Shown here piece by piece: positions 40,323 to 50,846 of a stretch of 64,000 nucleotides of DNA. The notes under the pieces were generated by a model. That model saw only the letters and a list, made by a program, of their open reading frames with translations, was not told the DNA's origin and made no database searches. The DNA comes from Companilactobacillus musae. Its GTDB lineage: Bacteria > Bacillota > Bacilli > Lactobacillales > Lactobacillaceae. How positions within the stretch are numbered: position 1 is the stretch's first letter; the number at the start of each line of letters is the position of its first letter. The stretch spans positions 310,001 to 374,000 of the forward strand of contig NZ_BIFW01000001.1 of assembly GCF_003967595.1 (NCBI RefSeq). The letters are read 5' to 3'. Position numbers and translations under genes: made by a program.

Positions 40323-40505
40323 TTAACGACGTTTCTTGTTGCGCTTACGAGCAGCCTCAGACTTCAACTTTCTCTTGACACTTGGCTTTTCGTAAAACTC
40401 ACGTTTTCTATATTCTTGAAGAGTACCACTCTTTGAAACGGAACGTTTGAATCGACGAAGAGCATCATCAAGCGACTCGTTTTCACGAACGACGGTTTTT
40501 GCCAT
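40323..40505 (-). CDS. rpsU: 30S ribosomal protein S21
   Basis: 60 aa, '[21 protein letters not shown]' type N-terminus and Lys/Arg-rich C-terminus '[16 protein letters not shown]'. Ribosome site AAGGAGGGATTAT. Monocistronic with its own promoter and terminator; often linked to yqeY, which is not here. Confidence 0.98.
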   Translation of the reverse strand: MAKTVVRENESLDDALRRFKRSVSKSGTLQEYRKREFYEKPSVKRKLKSEAARKRNKKRR

Positions 40506-40566
40506 ATGATAATCCCTCCTTCCGATTTCTAACGTAACTGTCTATTGCTCTTGCAGTTCATATGTT

Positions 40567-40594
40567 ATTATAACAAAAAGAAGATAATGTTCAA
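40567..40594 (-). promoter_or_regulatory. Sigma-70 promoter of rpsU
   Basis: Minus strand TTGAAC (40594-40589), 16-base spacer, TATAAT (40572-40567). Confidence 0.7.
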
Positions 40595-40627
40595 ATCTTT
40601 TTTTACATTTTTTTGGAGGAATCTATC

Positions 40628-41449
40628 ATGAAACAAAAATTAGAAGTCTTTGTTCTTTCCGATGGCGTCGGTGAAACCGCTTTAAGAGTTGCCAAAGCAG
40701 CATTCATCCAATTTCCCGAAATGGATACCACTTATACGAAATATCCATTCATAAAACAAAATAATCAGCTAAATAATATCTTAAACCTCGCAAAAGAGAA
40801 AAAAGCGGTCGTTTTGCACACAATTGTCTCAAAAGAAATTTGTAATATCATCAATGAATTTTGCCAAGATAATGGAATCGTCTACTACGATATTCTCAAT
40901 CCAATCATTGGTACTTTCTCTCAAATGACCCACCAAGAACCAATTCGTAAAAAAGGTTTGATCCATGAGCTTGATAAAGATTACTTTGATATGATCTCGG
41001 CCATGGAATTTACTATCTCTAATGATGATGGTCAGAACCCCAAAGGATTACTAGAAGCTGATTTAGTCCTATTGGGTATTTCCAGAACCTCTAAGACACC
41101 ATTATCTCTCTATCTAGCCAATAAGAACATTAAGGTTGCTAATCTACCACTAGGACCTACAACCAACCTTCCAGAGCAAATTTGGGACGTTGACAAGGCC
41201 AAAATCATTGGATTAACTAATGATATGAATGTTTTACTTAAAATTCGTCGTCAAAGAATGATTGCCTATGGTCTAGATCCTGATACAACTTATTCCGATG
41301 AAGAGGAAATCAAGAAAGAATTAGACTACTCAAATGAAATTTATAGTGAATTAGGTTGTCCAGTAATCAACGTTGCTGAGCGTTCTATTGAAGAAACTGC
41401 CGCTATTATTATGGAAAAGCTTAATTTTAACGGCTATCAAAAAGGTTAA
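40628..41449 (+). CDS. PpsR/YqfL-type bifunctional kinase/pyrophosphorylase (DUF299)
   Basis: 273 aa from ATG 40628 with GGAGG 9 bases upstream. N-terminal 'VFVLSDGVGETALRVAKAA' and the P-loop-like 'LLGISRTSKTPLSLYLA' define the family, which in other bacteria switches pyruvate,phosphate dikinase or PEP synthase by threonine phosphorylation. No such target gene lies in the window. In Bacillus it adjoins glyQS-dnaG; here it diverges from rpsU. Confidence 0.92.
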   Translation: MKQKLEVFVLSDGVGETALRVAKAAFIQFPEMDTTYTKYPFIKQNNQLNNILNLAKEKKAVVLHTIVSKEICNIINEFCQDNGIVYYDILNPIIGTFSQMTHQEPIRKKGLIHELDKDYFDMISAMEFTISNDDGQNPKGLLEADLVLLGISRTSKTPLSLYLANKNIKVANLPLGPTTNLPEQIWDVDKAKIIGLTNDMNVLLKIRRQRMIAYGLDPDTTYSDEEEIKKELDYSNEIYSELGCPVINVAERSIEETAAIIMEKLNFNGYQKG

Positions 41450-41465
41450 CTAAAAACAGAAATTC

Positions 41466-41516
41466 AAAAGTCCAGTGTCATGACCACAAAAAATGGTTGT
41501 CACACTGGACTTTTTA
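41466..41516. terminator. Bidirectional terminator between ppsR and nfo
   Basis: AAAAGTCCAGTGTCATGACCA / TGGTTGTCACACTGGACTTTTT, long stem with A/T tracts, between convergent genes. Confidence 0.9.
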
Positions 41517-41540
41517 TGTTGAAAAAATTATATCCAAACT

Positions 41541-42434
41541 TTATTTAATTAACTTTTCTTTCATATCAGGGTCAAACTGATTATTTCTTAACATTTCAAT
41601 TTCTAATTTATAAGGTGCTACACCTTTTTTGTCATTTTCATCTTTTTTAACATAAGGAGTTTCCATAATTTTAGGAACATTTTCTAATTGTGGATGATTG
41701 GCAACGTAACTCAAGGCATCAAAACCAATTGTTCCAAAGCCAATATCTTCATGACGATCTTTATGTGATCCAATTTCATTCTTAGAATCGTTCAAATGAA
41801 TAACAGATAATTTATCCAAACCAATTATATGATCAAATTGATTTAAAACCCCATCAAAATCATTTTTAACGTCATAACCAGCATCATTCATATGACAAGT
41901 ATCCATCGTAACTGATAATTTGTCATTTTGTTGACAATTATCGAAGATTTCAGCGATTTGTTCAAAAGTAATTCCTACTTCTGTACCTTTGCCAGCCATT
42001 GTTTCAATTGCAACCGAGACCTTTTGACTAGGATCAATCGCTTCATTTAGAGCCTGACCGATTTGTTTGAGTGCAACTTCTGGTCCCTTGTTTAAATGTG
42101 CTCCAGGATGAAAACTCAATGCTTCAATTCCTAAAGCATCTGAACGCTCAAATTCATCATGCATAAATGAAATTCCAAACGGTAGTTTATCGGGCTTAAC
42201 TGTATTACCAAGGTTAACGATATATGGTGCGTGACCAATTATATGATCAATTCCATATAGTTTTAACAATCTTTGTCCTTCAGGAATATTCATCTCCGAA
42301 ACGTCTTTACGACGAGTGTTCTGCGGTGCACCAGTAAAAATCATCATTGCATTGGCATCATAGCTATGTGCTTCTTTTGCCGAACCTGCCAACATATTTG
42401 GTGCTTTCATGGCAACATGTGATCCAATTATCAT
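41541..42434 (-). CDS. nfo: Endonuclease IV (AP endonuclease)
   Basis: 297 aa. Three-zinc TIM barrel: 'GSHVAMKAPNML', 'SFHPGAHL', 'VAIETMAGKGTEVG', 'VTMDTCHMNDAGYD', 'VIHLNDSKNEIGSHKDRHE'. Cleaves 5' to abasic sites in base-excision repair, complementing nth in the same window. Ribosome site GGAGGGGTTTAA. Monocistronic. Confidence 0.96.
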   Translation of the reverse strand: MIIGSHVAMKAPNMLAGSAKEAHSYDANAMMIFTGAPQNTRRKDVSEMNIPEGQRLLKLYGIDHIIGHAPYIVNLGNTVKPDKLPFGISFMHDEFERSDALGIEALSFHPGAHLNKGPEVALKQIGQALNEAIDPSQKVSVAIETMAGKGTEVGITFEQIAEIFDNCQQNDKLSVTMDTCHMNDAGYDVKNDFDGVLNQFDHIIGLDKLSVIHLNDSKNEIGSHKDRHEDIGFGTIGFDALSYVANHPQLENVPKIMETPYVKKDENDKKGVAPYKLEIEMLRNNQFDPDMKEKLIK

Positions 42435-42477
42435 TTAAACCCCTCCAAGACCTTTATTTATCTAGAAAATTATAATA

Positions 42478-42513
42478 AAAAAAACGAGGTCTGAAAAGAC
42501 CCCGTCTTGAAAA
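42478..42513 (-). terminator. Intrinsic terminator of the YitT gene
   Basis: ACGGGGTCT-TTTC-AGACCTCGT on the minus strand followed by T8. Confidence 0.9.
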
Positions 42514-42514
42514 A

Positions 42515-43393
42515 TCAGTATATATGAGCTTGGTAAAACCGTCCCATTACCTTGACCGTATCCGTAACACTCACAAATGCATGCGGATCAGATAATGACA
42601 TTGCTGTTTCCAAATCATGCAATTCTGAACGAGAAATAACTGTGAAAAGAATTGTCTTCTCTTCATGCTTATAAGCTCCCTCAGCATCATGCACAATCGT
42701 AATACCACGTCTCATTTCATTTTGAATTTGAGTAATAACATTCTTAGGTTTTGAAGTAACAATCATAACTTGCAATTTTTGATCCTTGTTGTAAATCATG
42801 TCAATTACTTGACCATTAATGAAGATACTAACTGCACTATACAAAGCATGTACCCAGCCGAACAATAAACCAGCACAAGCGACAATGAAAATATTAAACA
42901 TAATATTGATTGTCCCAACACTTTTACCAGTTTTTTTTCGCAAAATAATTCCCAGAATATCAATACCTCCAGTGGAGATACCATTTCTAAGCGACATTCC
43001 TGTACCGAACCCATTAGCAACCGCACCAAAAATGGCACAAACTAAAGGATCAGCAGTAATTTTGACTGGTGGCAACAAATGCATCATTGTACTGGCTAAA
43101 GCAACCGCAATGACCGTAAAGATTGTAAATTTATGGTCAATTTTTTGCCATGATAAGACAAAAAGCGGTGCATTTAAAGCAAAGTACATCACAGCAGTTG
43201 AAATATCAAATGGTAACCACCGATGCGAGATTGTTGAAATCAATTGGGCAGCACCCGTAACACCAGAACCATAAATTCCACCCGGTGTCCAAAACATGTT
43301 AACCGCAACTGATACTGCAATTGAATATAAAAATGCTACTGAAACTTTGGATAAGTACTGATGTCTTTCAATCAGCTTATCTAATTCACCCAT
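42515..43393 (-). CDS. YitT family membrane protein (YitT_membrane + DUF2179)
   Basis: 292 aa. About five to six membrane segments in residues 15-200 ('SVAFLYSIAVSVAVNMFW', 'IYGSGVTGAAQLIS', 'GISTGGIDILGIILRKKTG'), then a soluble C-terminal DUF2179 domain with 'AYKHEEKTILFTVISR' and 'DPHAFVSVTD'. Family of unknown transport role; many lactobacilli carry several copies. Confidence 0.9.
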   Translation of the reverse strand: MGELDKLIERHQYLSKVSVAFLYSIAVSVAVNMFWTPGGIYGSGVTGAAQLISTISHRWLPFDISTAVMYFALNAPLFVLSWQKIDHKFTIFTVIAVALASTMMHLLPPVKITADPLVCAIFGAVANGFGTGMSLRNGISTGGIDILGIILRKKTGKSVGTINIMFNIFIVACAGLLFGWVHALYSAVSIFINGQVIDMIYNKDQKLQVMIVTSKPKNVITQIQNEMRRGITIVHDAEGAYKHEEKTILFTVISRSELHDLETAMSLSDPHAFVSVTDTVKVMGRFYQAHIY

Positions 43394-43459
43394 GTTAAAA
43401 CTTCTCCTAATTGTCTTAAGTTACCTAAACATATTAGCACAAATAGAAGTATTTTCAGA

Positions 43460-43978
43460 TTATTTCCGGTGTTTTTTAATAAATTCGGCACGTCCGCCGC
43501 TTTCTTCCATTTCAAAACGAAGCGGGTTCTTCTTATAGAAGTCCTGATGGTAGTCTTCGGCTGGATAGAAGGTCGTTGCTTTTTGGATTTGAGTAACGAT
43601 TGGTTTATCAAAAATACCTGAATCAGCTAGCTCCTTTTTAGAAGTCTCAGCGATTTTCTTTTGCTCATCGTTGGCGTAAAAAATAATTGGACGATAACTA
43701 TCGCCACGATCTTGAAATTGTCCCATAGCATCAGTTGGATCAGCTATTTGCCAATATAATTCAACTAGTTGCTTATATGAAACAATATCAGCATCATAAG
43801 TTATTTCAACTGATTCAGCATGACCTGTTGTTTCAGTACATACTTGTTCGTAAGTAGGATTTGCAACGTGTCCTCCACAGTAACCTGAAACAACTGAAAT
43901 AATTCCTGGTTGTTCGTCGAAAGGCTTCACCATGCACCAAAAACAGCCTCCAGCAAAAATGGCAGTTTCTTTTTTCAT
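43460..43978 (-). CDS. msrA: Peptide methionine sulfoxide reductase MsrA
   Basis: 172 aa. Catalytic Cys in '[11 protein letters not shown]', '[17 protein letters not shown]' and '[10 protein letters not shown]'. Reduces methionine-S-sulfoxide in oxidised proteins. Its ATG is directly adjacent to the msrB stop. Confidence 0.97.
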   Translation of the reverse strand: MKKETAIFAGGCFWCMVKPFDEQPGIISVVSGYCGGHVANPTYEQVCTETTGHAESVEITYDADIVSYKQLVELYWQIADPTDAMGQFQDRGDSYRPIIFYANDEQKKIAETSKKELADSGIFDKPIVTQIQKATTFYPAEDYHQDFYKKNPLRFEMEESGGRAEFIKKHRK

Positions 43979-44422
43979 TTATTCGGCATCTCCATCTTCA
44001 ACATATTTTTTATAGTCTGAGTATCCTTTTTCATCCATTTCTTCATAAGGAATGAATTTTAAAGCAGCTGAATTAATGCAATATCTTAAACCGCCTAATT
44101 CTTCAGGACCATCAGTAAAGACATGACCCAAATGCGAATCAGCATCCCCACTTCTAACTTCAGTTCTTTCACGGCTCAAACGTGTATCACGTTTTTCTTT
44201 TAATTTAGCAATTGGTTCACTAAATGAAGGCCAACCGCAACCAGCATCGAACTTTTTAGCAGAAGAAAATAGTGGTTCTCCACTAGCAATATCAACATAG
44301 ATACCCTTTTTGTAGAAATTATCATATTCTCCACTAAAAGGACGTTCTGTGGCAGCATGTTGAGTTACTTCATACTCTTCATTAGTTAGATTGGTTAAAT
44401 CCTTTTTGTAATCATTTGACAT
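43979..44422 (-). CDS. msrB: Peptide methionine sulfoxide reductase MsrB
   Basis: 147 aa. '[13 protein letters not shown]', '[18 protein letters not shown]' and catalytic Cys in '[14 protein letters not shown]'. The CxxC pairs that bind zinc in some MsrB proteins are absent, as in other lactobacilli. Reduces methionine-R-sulfoxide. First gene of msrB-msrA. Confidence 0.97.
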   Translation of the reverse strand: MSNDYKKDLTNLTNEEYEVTQHAATERPFSGEYDNFYKKGIYVDIASGEPLFSSAKKFDAGCGWPSFSEPIAKLKEKRDTRLSRERTEVRSGDADSHLGHVFTDGPEELGGLRYCINSAALKFIPYEEMDEKGYSDYKKYVEDGDAE

Positions 44423-44620
44423 AAAATCACTCCTTCTCGATTTATATGTTTTAGTATAAACTTTCTGAATATTAATTCCACCACTCTGCTCATAAACTTA
44501 GAGTCACAATCATCTCCGATGTTAAATTGCTCACAATTTAAATTATTCTTTAATGTAATTCTAATTTTAAATAAATCCATCTCCCAATTCACTAATTATA
44601 AGATCATCAATTATTTTACA

Positions 44621-44668
44621 TAAAAAAGAAGGACCCTAACGACTTTTGATAGCCATCAGGATCCTTAT
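44621..44668 (-). terminator. Probable terminator of hisS-aspS
   Basis: AAGGATCCT ... AGGGTCCTT imperfect stem with internal gap on the minus strand, then CTTTTTTA. Confidence 0.6.
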
Positions 44669-44671
44669 TAT

Positions 44672-46441
44672 TTAATCTTTTTTACTAACTTCAATTCCTA
44701 AATCGTCTAATTGTTGTTTAGCAACCTCAAGTGGTGCATGTGTCATTGGTTCTGTAGCATTTGAATTCTTAGGGAAAGCAATCACGTCACGGATATTATC
44801 CTTACCTGAAAGCAACATTGCAAATCTATCCAAACCAATAGCCAAACCACCATGTGGAGGACAACCATATTGCAAAGCATCTAGTAAGAAACCGAACTGT
44901 TCATATGCTTTTTCTTTAGTAAAGTTCAAAGCTTTAAGCATTTTTTCTTGAATCTTGTAATCATGAATACGGATTGATCCACCACCAAGTTCATAACCGT
45001 TCAAGACAATATCGTAACTTTGAGCATAAGCCTTGTGAGGATCTTCACCGTCATTTAGATAGTGAACATCTTCTTCATTAGGCATTGTGAATGGATGATG
45101 GGCAGCAGTCCATCTTTGGATTCCTTCATCGTATTCAAACAATGGCCAGTTAACAACCCAGATAAAGGCAAATTCATTAGGATCATATAAGTGTTGTTCC
45201 TTAGCAATTGCCTTTCTCAAGTAACCTAAAGCGTCAGCAACGACTTTCTTCTTATCAGCAACAAATAGTACTAAGTCATTATTTTCAAGACCTAAACAGG
45301 CAACAAGAGCATCCTTATGGTCTTTAATGAACTTAGATACACCACCAGTCATATCATCATCGTTATATTTGAACCAAGCAAGACCCTTGGCACCAAAACG
45401 TTTGATGTATTCTTGATAGCTTTCAATATTCTTACGCGAATACTTATCAGCAGCATTCTTAACAACAATAGCCTTAACTTGACCACCATCATCAATAGTA
45501 TTCTTGAAGACCTTGAATTCAGTATCTTTCAAAACATCATTCAAGTTTTGTAATTCCATACCGAAACGAACATCTGGTTTATCTGAACCATAACGGTCCA
45601 TAGCGTCGTCCCAGTCGATTCTTGGGAATGGAGTTTTAACTTCAATTCCCTTTTCATCCTTCATAACACGGGCAATAAGTCCTTCAGTAACAGTTTGAAT
45701 TTCTTTTTTGTTCATGAATGAAGTTTCAATATCAATTTGAGTAAATTCTGGTTGACGATCTCCACGAAGATCTTCATCACGGAAACAGTGAGCCAATTGG
45801 AAGTAACGGTCAAATCCACCGACCATCAACAATTGTTTAAATAATTGTGGTGATTGTGGAAGTGCGAAGAAACGTCCAGGATAAACACGTGAAGGAACAA
45901 GATAATCACGAGCACCTTCTGGTGTAGATGGTGTTAGATTTGGTGTTTCAATATCAATGAAACCATTGTCATAAAGATATTCATTAACTGAGTGTTTGAT
46001 TTGTGCACGAGTTCTGATAGCCTTTTGCATTTCAGGTCTACGTAAATCAAGATAACGATACTTTAATTTTGTTTCTTCTGATGAATCAATATCATCTTTG
46101 ATTTCAAATGGTGGTGTCAAAGACTTATTAAGAATTTCAACTTTTTCAACTACAACTTCAACCTTACCAGTTGTCATTTCATCATTTGTAGCACCTTCGC
46201 CACGAAGTCTAACGGTACCAATAACATTGATAACGTATTCTGATCTCAATGTTTCAGCAATATCTAAGACATCTTGATGATCAGTGTTAAATACTAATTG
46301 AACGATTCCTTTATAATCTCTAAGGTCGACGAAAACCAATCCACCTAAATCACGACGTCGTTGAACCCAACCGTCTAAAGAAACCTTTTGACCAACATAC
46401 TTTTCAGTAATATTGCCACAATAATCTGTTCTTTCTTCCAT
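44672..46441 (-). CDS. aspS: Aspartyl-tRNA synthetase
   Basis: 589 aa class II synthetase. N-terminal OB fold ('[20 protein letters not shown]'), motif 2 '[18 protein letters not shown]', bacterial GAD insert (about 285-420), motif 3 '[13 protein letters not shown]'. Two bases after the hisS stop, so under the hisS T-box. Gene pair conserved in Firmicutes. Confidence 0.98.
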   Translation of the reverse strand: MEERTDYCGNITEKYVGQKVSLDGWVQRRRDLGGLVFVDLRDYKGIVQLVFNTDHQDVLDIAETLRSEYVINVIGTVRLRGEGATNDEMTTGKVEVVVEKVEILNKSLTPPFEIKDDIDSSEETKLKYRYLDLRRPEMQKAIRTRAQIKHSVNEYLYDNGFIDIETPNLTPSTPEGARDYLVPSRVYPGRFFALPQSPQLFKQLLMVGGFDRYFQLAHCFRDEDLRGDRQPEFTQIDIETSFMNKKEIQTVTEGLIARVMKDEKGIEVKTPFPRIDWDDAMDRYGSDKPDVRFGMELQNLNDVLKDTEFKVFKNTIDDGGQVKAIVVKNAADKYSRKNIESYQEYIKRFGAKGLAWFKYNDDDMTGGVSKFIKDHKDALVACLGLENNDLVLFVADKKKVVADALGYLRKAIAKEQHLYDPNEFAFIWVVNWPLFEYDEGIQRWTAAHHPFTMPNEEDVHYLNDGEDPHKAYAQSYDIVLNGYELGGGSIRIHDYKIQEKMLKALNFTKEKAYEQFGFLLDALQYGCPPHGGLAIGLDRFAMLLSGKDNIRDVIAFPKNSNATEPMTHAPLEVAKQQLDDLGIEVSKKD

Positions 46442-46443
46442 GT

Positions 46444-47715
46444 TTATCCCTCGATTTTTTTCAATTCTTCGGCCAAGTTTTCCAATGATACACTAACTTG
46501 TTCACTAGTTTCCATGTTCTTAACATTAGCAGTATCATTTTCCAACTCTGTATCACCAATAGTTACAGTATATTTAGCATTCAAATTATTGGCTGTCTTG
46601 AATTGAGCTTTGATTTTTCTTTGTAGGTAATCTTTATCTGCAACGAAACCAGCTCTACGTAAGCTAGAAAGAATTTTAACTGAAGCACGTTCAGCTTTTT
46701 CACCAATTGTTACTAAGTAAACATCCAAATCATTTTGACTTGGAATATCTTCGTCTTTAAGCAACAACATCAAACGTTCAACACCAAGGCCAAAACCAAT
46801 TCCTGGTGTTTCTGGTCCACCAAGTTCTTCAACTAGGCCATTGTAACGACCACCAGCTAAGACAGTAATTTCCTTATTGTCAAACGCTGGATCAGTTACC
46901 ATAAATTCAAAAATAGTATGGTTATAATAATCAAGACCACGAACCATAGTTGGATCAACGACATAATTGACATCAAGACCATCCAACAAGGCTTTTAAAT
47001 ATTCAAAACGTTTAGCAGAAGCTTCGTTCAAATAATCCAAAATTGAAGGTGCATTGGCAACGATTTTTTTATCATTGGCATCTTTACTATCAAGAATTCT
47101 CAAAGGATTCTTTTCCAAACGAATCTTAGAGTCATCACTTAATTGATCCTTGAATGGTGTGAAGTAATCAACCAAAGCTTGGTGATATGCTGCACGTGAT
47201 TCGGGATCACCCAATGAATTTAAAGCAACTTTCAAGTTCTTGATACCTAAACGATTCAAGAATTCCAAACCAACTGAAATAATTTCAGCATCTAATTCAG
47301 GAGAATCTGATCCAAAGGCTTCAACACCAATTTGATGGAATTGACGTTGACGACCTGATTGAGGACGTTCATATCTAAACATTGGTCCCTTATACCAAAC
47401 CTTATAAGGTTTGATATGTTCTGGTCCATAAAGTTTATTTTCAACATATGCACGAACAACTCCAGCTGTTCCTTCGGGTCTTAACGCAATATGACGATCA
47501 CCTTTATCATGAAAATCATACATTTCCTTTGAAACAATATCAGATGTATCACCTGAAGATCTTTCAAAGACCTCGTATGATTCAAATATTGGTGTTCTTA
47601 TTTCAGAAAAACGATACTTGTTGAAAGTATCTTGTGCAATGGATTCTACATATTGCCATTTTTCTGAATCTCCAGGCAAAATGTCCATTGTCCCTTTTGG
47701 TTTTTGATAACGCAT
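46444..47715 (-). CDS. hisS: Histidyl-tRNA synthetase
   Basis: 423 aa class II synthetase. '[18 protein letters not shown]', motif 2 '[19 protein letters not shown]', HisA box '[15 protein letters not shown]', motif 3 '[13 protein letters not shown]'. Ribosome site AAGGAGGATTTT. Preceded by a T-box leader. Confidence 0.98.
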   Translation of the reverse strand: MRYQKPKGTMDILPGDSEKWQYVESIAQDTFNKYRFSEIRTPIFESYEVFERSSGDTSDIVSKEMYDFHDKGDRHIALRPEGTAGVVRAYVENKLYGPEHIKPYKVWYKGPMFRYERPQSGRQRQFHQIGVEAFGSDSPELDAEIISVGLEFLNRLGIKNLKVALNSLGDPESRAAYHQALVDYFTPFKDQLSDDSKIRLEKNPLRILDSKDANDKKIVANAPSILDYLNEASAKRFEYLKALLDGLDVNYVVDPTMVRGLDYYNHTIFEFMVTDPAFDNKEITVLAGGRYNGLVEELGGPETPGIGFGLGVERLMLLLKDEDIPSQNDLDVYLVTIGEKAERASVKILSSLRRAGFVADKDYLQRKIKAQFKTANNLNAKYTVTIGDTELENDTANVKNMETSEQVSVSLENLAEELKKIEG

Positions 47716-47735
47716 AAAATCCTCCTTAAATAAAA

Positions 47736-47900
47736 AACACCCTTGTCTAAATAAGACAAGGGTGCATTCTGCACGGTACCACCTAGTTTTTTTGCTGCAG
47801 TTAACGCCTGCCGGACGATTAAAAAGTCACACAAACAAACGTTATCTGTTCTCAGCTCACCAGATTCTCTGTAAAACGCCCCTATTTGATTAGGAATATA
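47736..47900 (-). promoter_or_regulatory. T-box leader of hisS-aspS
   Basis: Minus-strand T-box core TAGGTGGTACCGTG (47785-47772), then terminator hairpin CACCCTTGTCT/AGACAAGGGTG with T6 (47764-47732). Stem I lies in about 47800-47890 ('GAGAATCTGGTGAGCTGAGA' is the typical AG-bulge region). A TTGACT box at 47934-47929 with TAGTTT 17 bases on is a plausible promoter. Specifier codon not resolved by eye. Confidence 0.85.
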
Positions 47901-48037
47901 TTTATAAACTATCCAAAATTACCGAAAAAGTCAAGTTTTCTCAAGAAAATTACAATCTATTCTTTCAGTTTTCTACATTATTCAGTAATATATACTTATA
48001 GAAATGTCAGTAACTAGACAACAAAGGAATCAGTTAA

Positions 48038-49342
48038 ATGAAAAAATTCATTAAATTTTTTATGAAGAACCGGATTCTTGTTGCTATTTTGTTATTACTT
48101 GCCTTATCAAGTTGGTCAACAGTGGCCTTAGCAAGTGCCAATGCTGTTGTCGTCCAATCTGATTCTGTCAATGTTCGTGTTGGTCCAGGATTAGCCTACG
48201 CTAATATGGGTCAAGTAAAAAAGGGTGACAAACTAGCCATCCTCGCCGAAAAAAACAAATGGTATCAAGTAAGATTGTCCGGAGATAAAATTGGCTGGAT
48301 CGCCAGCTGGTTGATCGACAATACTGATGTAAGTTCGGCAACCAATAAAGTTGGAATCGTTAAGGTTCCTAATACGACCGTCTTCAAAAACGCCGATGCT
48401 AGTAGCAATGTCTTGGGTACAATCGAACAGTCACAAAAAGTTACGATTATGTATCAGGAACAAGACTGGACTCAAATCCTTTACAATGGTACTGCCGGCT
48501 GGGTCAAATCTAACTTCATTCAAGGTACTCAAGAAACTTCTGGCTCATCCAATAGTTCCGATACAACCTCAGACGATGATATTAAGAAAGTTACTGTTAC
48601 CCAACCCAATACCAAATTAAGAATTGAACCTGATCAAAGCGGCCGAGTTGTAAAAACTGTTAAGGTCGGTAAACAATTTGATTACTTGAGTAAAGATGGC
48701 AAATGGTATAAAGTTCGTGATTCTGATGGATCAGTTGGCTACGTCGCCAGTTGGGTCGTTACAATCTCTGGAACTAAGAGTGCTGTTAAGTCAGCTTCCA
48801 CTAATATTTCTGAAGCTACAATTGTACTTGATCCTGGTCACGGTGGTGATGATTCCGGTGCTGAATCAAATAAGAGTACTTACGAAAAGAATTTTACCCT
48901 TGCCTATGCTAAAGCTATCAAGCAACAACTAGAACAAACTGGTGCTCGCGTTGTTATGACAAGATCTGGCGACAATAGTAAGTCACTTGGTGATCGTGCT
49001 CGTCTTTCAAGTAAAATTCAAGCTGATGCCTTTATTAGTCTTCACTTTGATTCTAGTGCTCAAGCAGACGCTGGTTCCGGTGTTACAACCTACTATTATA
49101 ATAAGAATAAAGATGGAGAATTAGCCGATGACTTGAACAGTCAACTGAAAGGTTTATCCATTGGTAGTCGTGGAACAGCTCAAAAAGATCTATATGTTTT
49201 GCACTACAACAGTCAACCATCAGTATTAATTGAGTTAGGTTATATTAACTCTAAGGCTGATTATAAATATATCAATTCCAATACTTATAAAGAACAAATT
49301 GCCAAAGACGTAACTAATGGCTTAAAAGAATACTTTAAATAA
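48038..49342 (+). CDS. Secreted N-acetylmuramoyl-L-alanine amidase (SH3 x3 + Amidase_3)
   Basis: 434 aa. Signal segment (residues 10-33), three bacterial SH3 repeats ('DSVNVRVGPGLAYANMG', 'TTVFKNADASSNVLG', 'TKLRIEPDQSGRVVK'), then a zinc Amidase_3 domain ('IVLDPGHGGDDSG', 'FISLHFDSS', 'SVLIELGYINSKAD'). Cleaves the lactyl-amide bond in peptidoglycan. Corresponds in context to Bacillus yrvJ between relA-dtd and hisS-aspS, but points the other way. Its terminator has been split by an IS insertion. Confidence 0.94.
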   Translation: MKKFIKFFMKNRILVAILLLLALSSWSTVALASANAVVVQSDSVNVRVGPGLAYANMGQVKKGDKLAILAEKNKWYQVRLSGDKIGWIASWLIDNTDVSSATNKVGIVKVPNTTVFKNADASSNVLGTIEQSQKVTIMYQEQDWTQILYNGTAGWVKSNFIQGTQETSGSSNSSDTTSDDDIKKVTVTQPNTKLRIEPDQSGRVVKTVKVGKQFDYLSKDGKWYKVRDSDGSVGYVASWVVTISGTKSAVKSASTNISEATIVLDPGHGGDDSGAESNKSTYEKNFTLAYAKAIKQQLEQTGARVVMTRSGDNSKSLGDRARLSSKIQADAFISLHFDSSAQADAGSGVTTYYYNKNKDGELADDLNSQLKGLSIGSRGTAQKDLYVLHYNSQPSVLIELGYINSKADYKYINSNTYKEQIAKDVTNGLKEYFK

Positions 49343-49343
49343 A

Positions 49344-49357
49344 AACACGATAGGAAT
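49344..49357 (+). terminator. Left half of the terminator split by the IS3 element
   Basis: ACGATAGGAAT here and TTCTACCGTACTTTTTT at 52071-52087 would join, with the IS and one AAT copy removed, into stem ACGATAG/CTACCGT with a GAATTT loop and T tract; on the opposite strand the stem is fully paired (one G-U) and followed by GTTTTTATTT. Confidence 0.5.
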
Positions 49358-49413
49358 TGAAGTGCTCCATAATTGTTAGACAAGAAATCTAATAGTTATG
49401 GAGCACTTTTTGT

Positions 49414-50840
49414 ATGGTTAAATATAGTTCAAAATTAAAAGCTGAAATCGTCAGTGAATATCTTGCTGGAGGGATCAGTATGAATTCTTTGGCAAGAAAG
49501 CATGGTTTACCCAAAAGACAGGTCAGTATTTGGATTCAAAAATTTCGTTTAAGCGGCGTAGACTCGCTTAAACGGAAAAAACTAGGCGTTCGTTTAAGAC
49601 TGAATTCAAAATAGATGTGATAAACTACTATCAAACTCATGATGAAACTTTAGCCGAAGTAGCCGCAAGATTTGATGTTAATTCTTGTCAAATAAGCCTT
49701 TGGAGAACTACCTTCAATCGGTATGGTATTGAAGCTCTAAAGTCTCATACGAAAGGTAGAAAGCCCAAAATGAAACGTAATAAAAAGCAACTTCGTAAAT
49801 TAGTAAATCAAAGCGAGGTTGAACGTCTCCGTGAAAGAACTTGCAAAGAAGAATCAAGAACTATATGATACGAAACTGGAAAATGACATCCTAAAAAAAT
49901 CAATGACCCTGTTCGGATCCTTAAAGGACGAGAAAAAACACAAATAGTAGATCAGATCAGGGCTGAACAAGAAGAACTTCCTAAGAATGAAAGATATAAA
50001 ATTGGTGCCATCCTTAAAGCTATTGGCCTTAAGAAGGCTACCTATCATGACGAACGTAAACGAATTAAGAATCATGTAGATAAGTATGAAAATATTAAAA
50101 AGGAAATACTCAAGATTATTGAAAAAGGTAAATGTCGCGGACGTTTAACCTACGGTTCCGTCGCGTACAAAAGGAGTTAGTTAAATTAGGCATCCATAGC
50201 GGACGAAGTAGTACGCCGACTAATGAGTGATTTGAATGTTCAAGTTAGCCTTTATAATCGTCATAGAAATGGAAAATATTCATCATTTAAAGGTCATGTT
50301 GGAAAAGTTGCGGATAATATCCTGCATCAAGACTTTAAAGAAAACAAACCTCTAATTGTATTACATACAGATGTTACACAGATTCGTTTAGCGAATAGAA
50401 AATGGGCATATATTTCTGCGATTACAGACGAAGCGAGTAAAGAAGTTCTAGCATTTCAAATAAAGGATAGTCCTAACAGCGATTTGATTGTAGATACACT
50501 TAATGAACTTATATCCACTATTCCAGAGGGAACAGAACCTATATTTCATTCGGATCAAGGCTGGCACTATCAACTAAGTTACTACACTGAAAAGCTTTCT
50601 GATAATAAATTTATACAGAGCATGTCTCGCAAAGGTAATTGTCTCGACAACGCTCCAATCGAGAGTTTCTTCCATCTTTTTAAAACAGAATGTCTTAATG
50701 GATTTCCACCTTGTAAAGATATTGATGATCTCAAGAAATTATCAAAAGAGTACGTCGATTGGTTTAACAATCGACGAATTTCAACAAAAACAAACGGCAT
50801 GACTCCGTGTGAATACAGGAGTCATGCCCTAGCAGCTTAA
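49414..50840 (+). pseudogene. IS3-family transposase orfA/orfB, multiply frameshifted
   Basis: Pieces: 49414-49614 (helix-turn-helix, 'MNSLARKHGLPKRQVSIWIQ'), 49617-49868 (second HTH 'DETLAEVAARFDVNSCQISL'), a stretch reading 'ELAKKNQELYDTKLENDIL' in another frame, then orfB. An A7 run at 49893-49899 fits the programmed -1 slip joining orfA to orfB ('INDPVRILKGREKTQIVDQI'). Further frameshifts occur near 49590, 49830, 50160 and 50210. The catalytic core at 50223-50840 keeps DDE: 'LHTDVTQIRL', 'FHSDQGWHYQ', 'NAPIESFFHLFK'. Not able to make a full transposase. Confidence 0.9.
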
Positions 50841-50846
50841 AAATAT

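Noticed and set aside
48038-49342. Possible direct-repeat recombination in the three SH3 repeats.
   Set aside because: The repeats are diverged in DNA sequence and form a normal multi-SH3 amidase.
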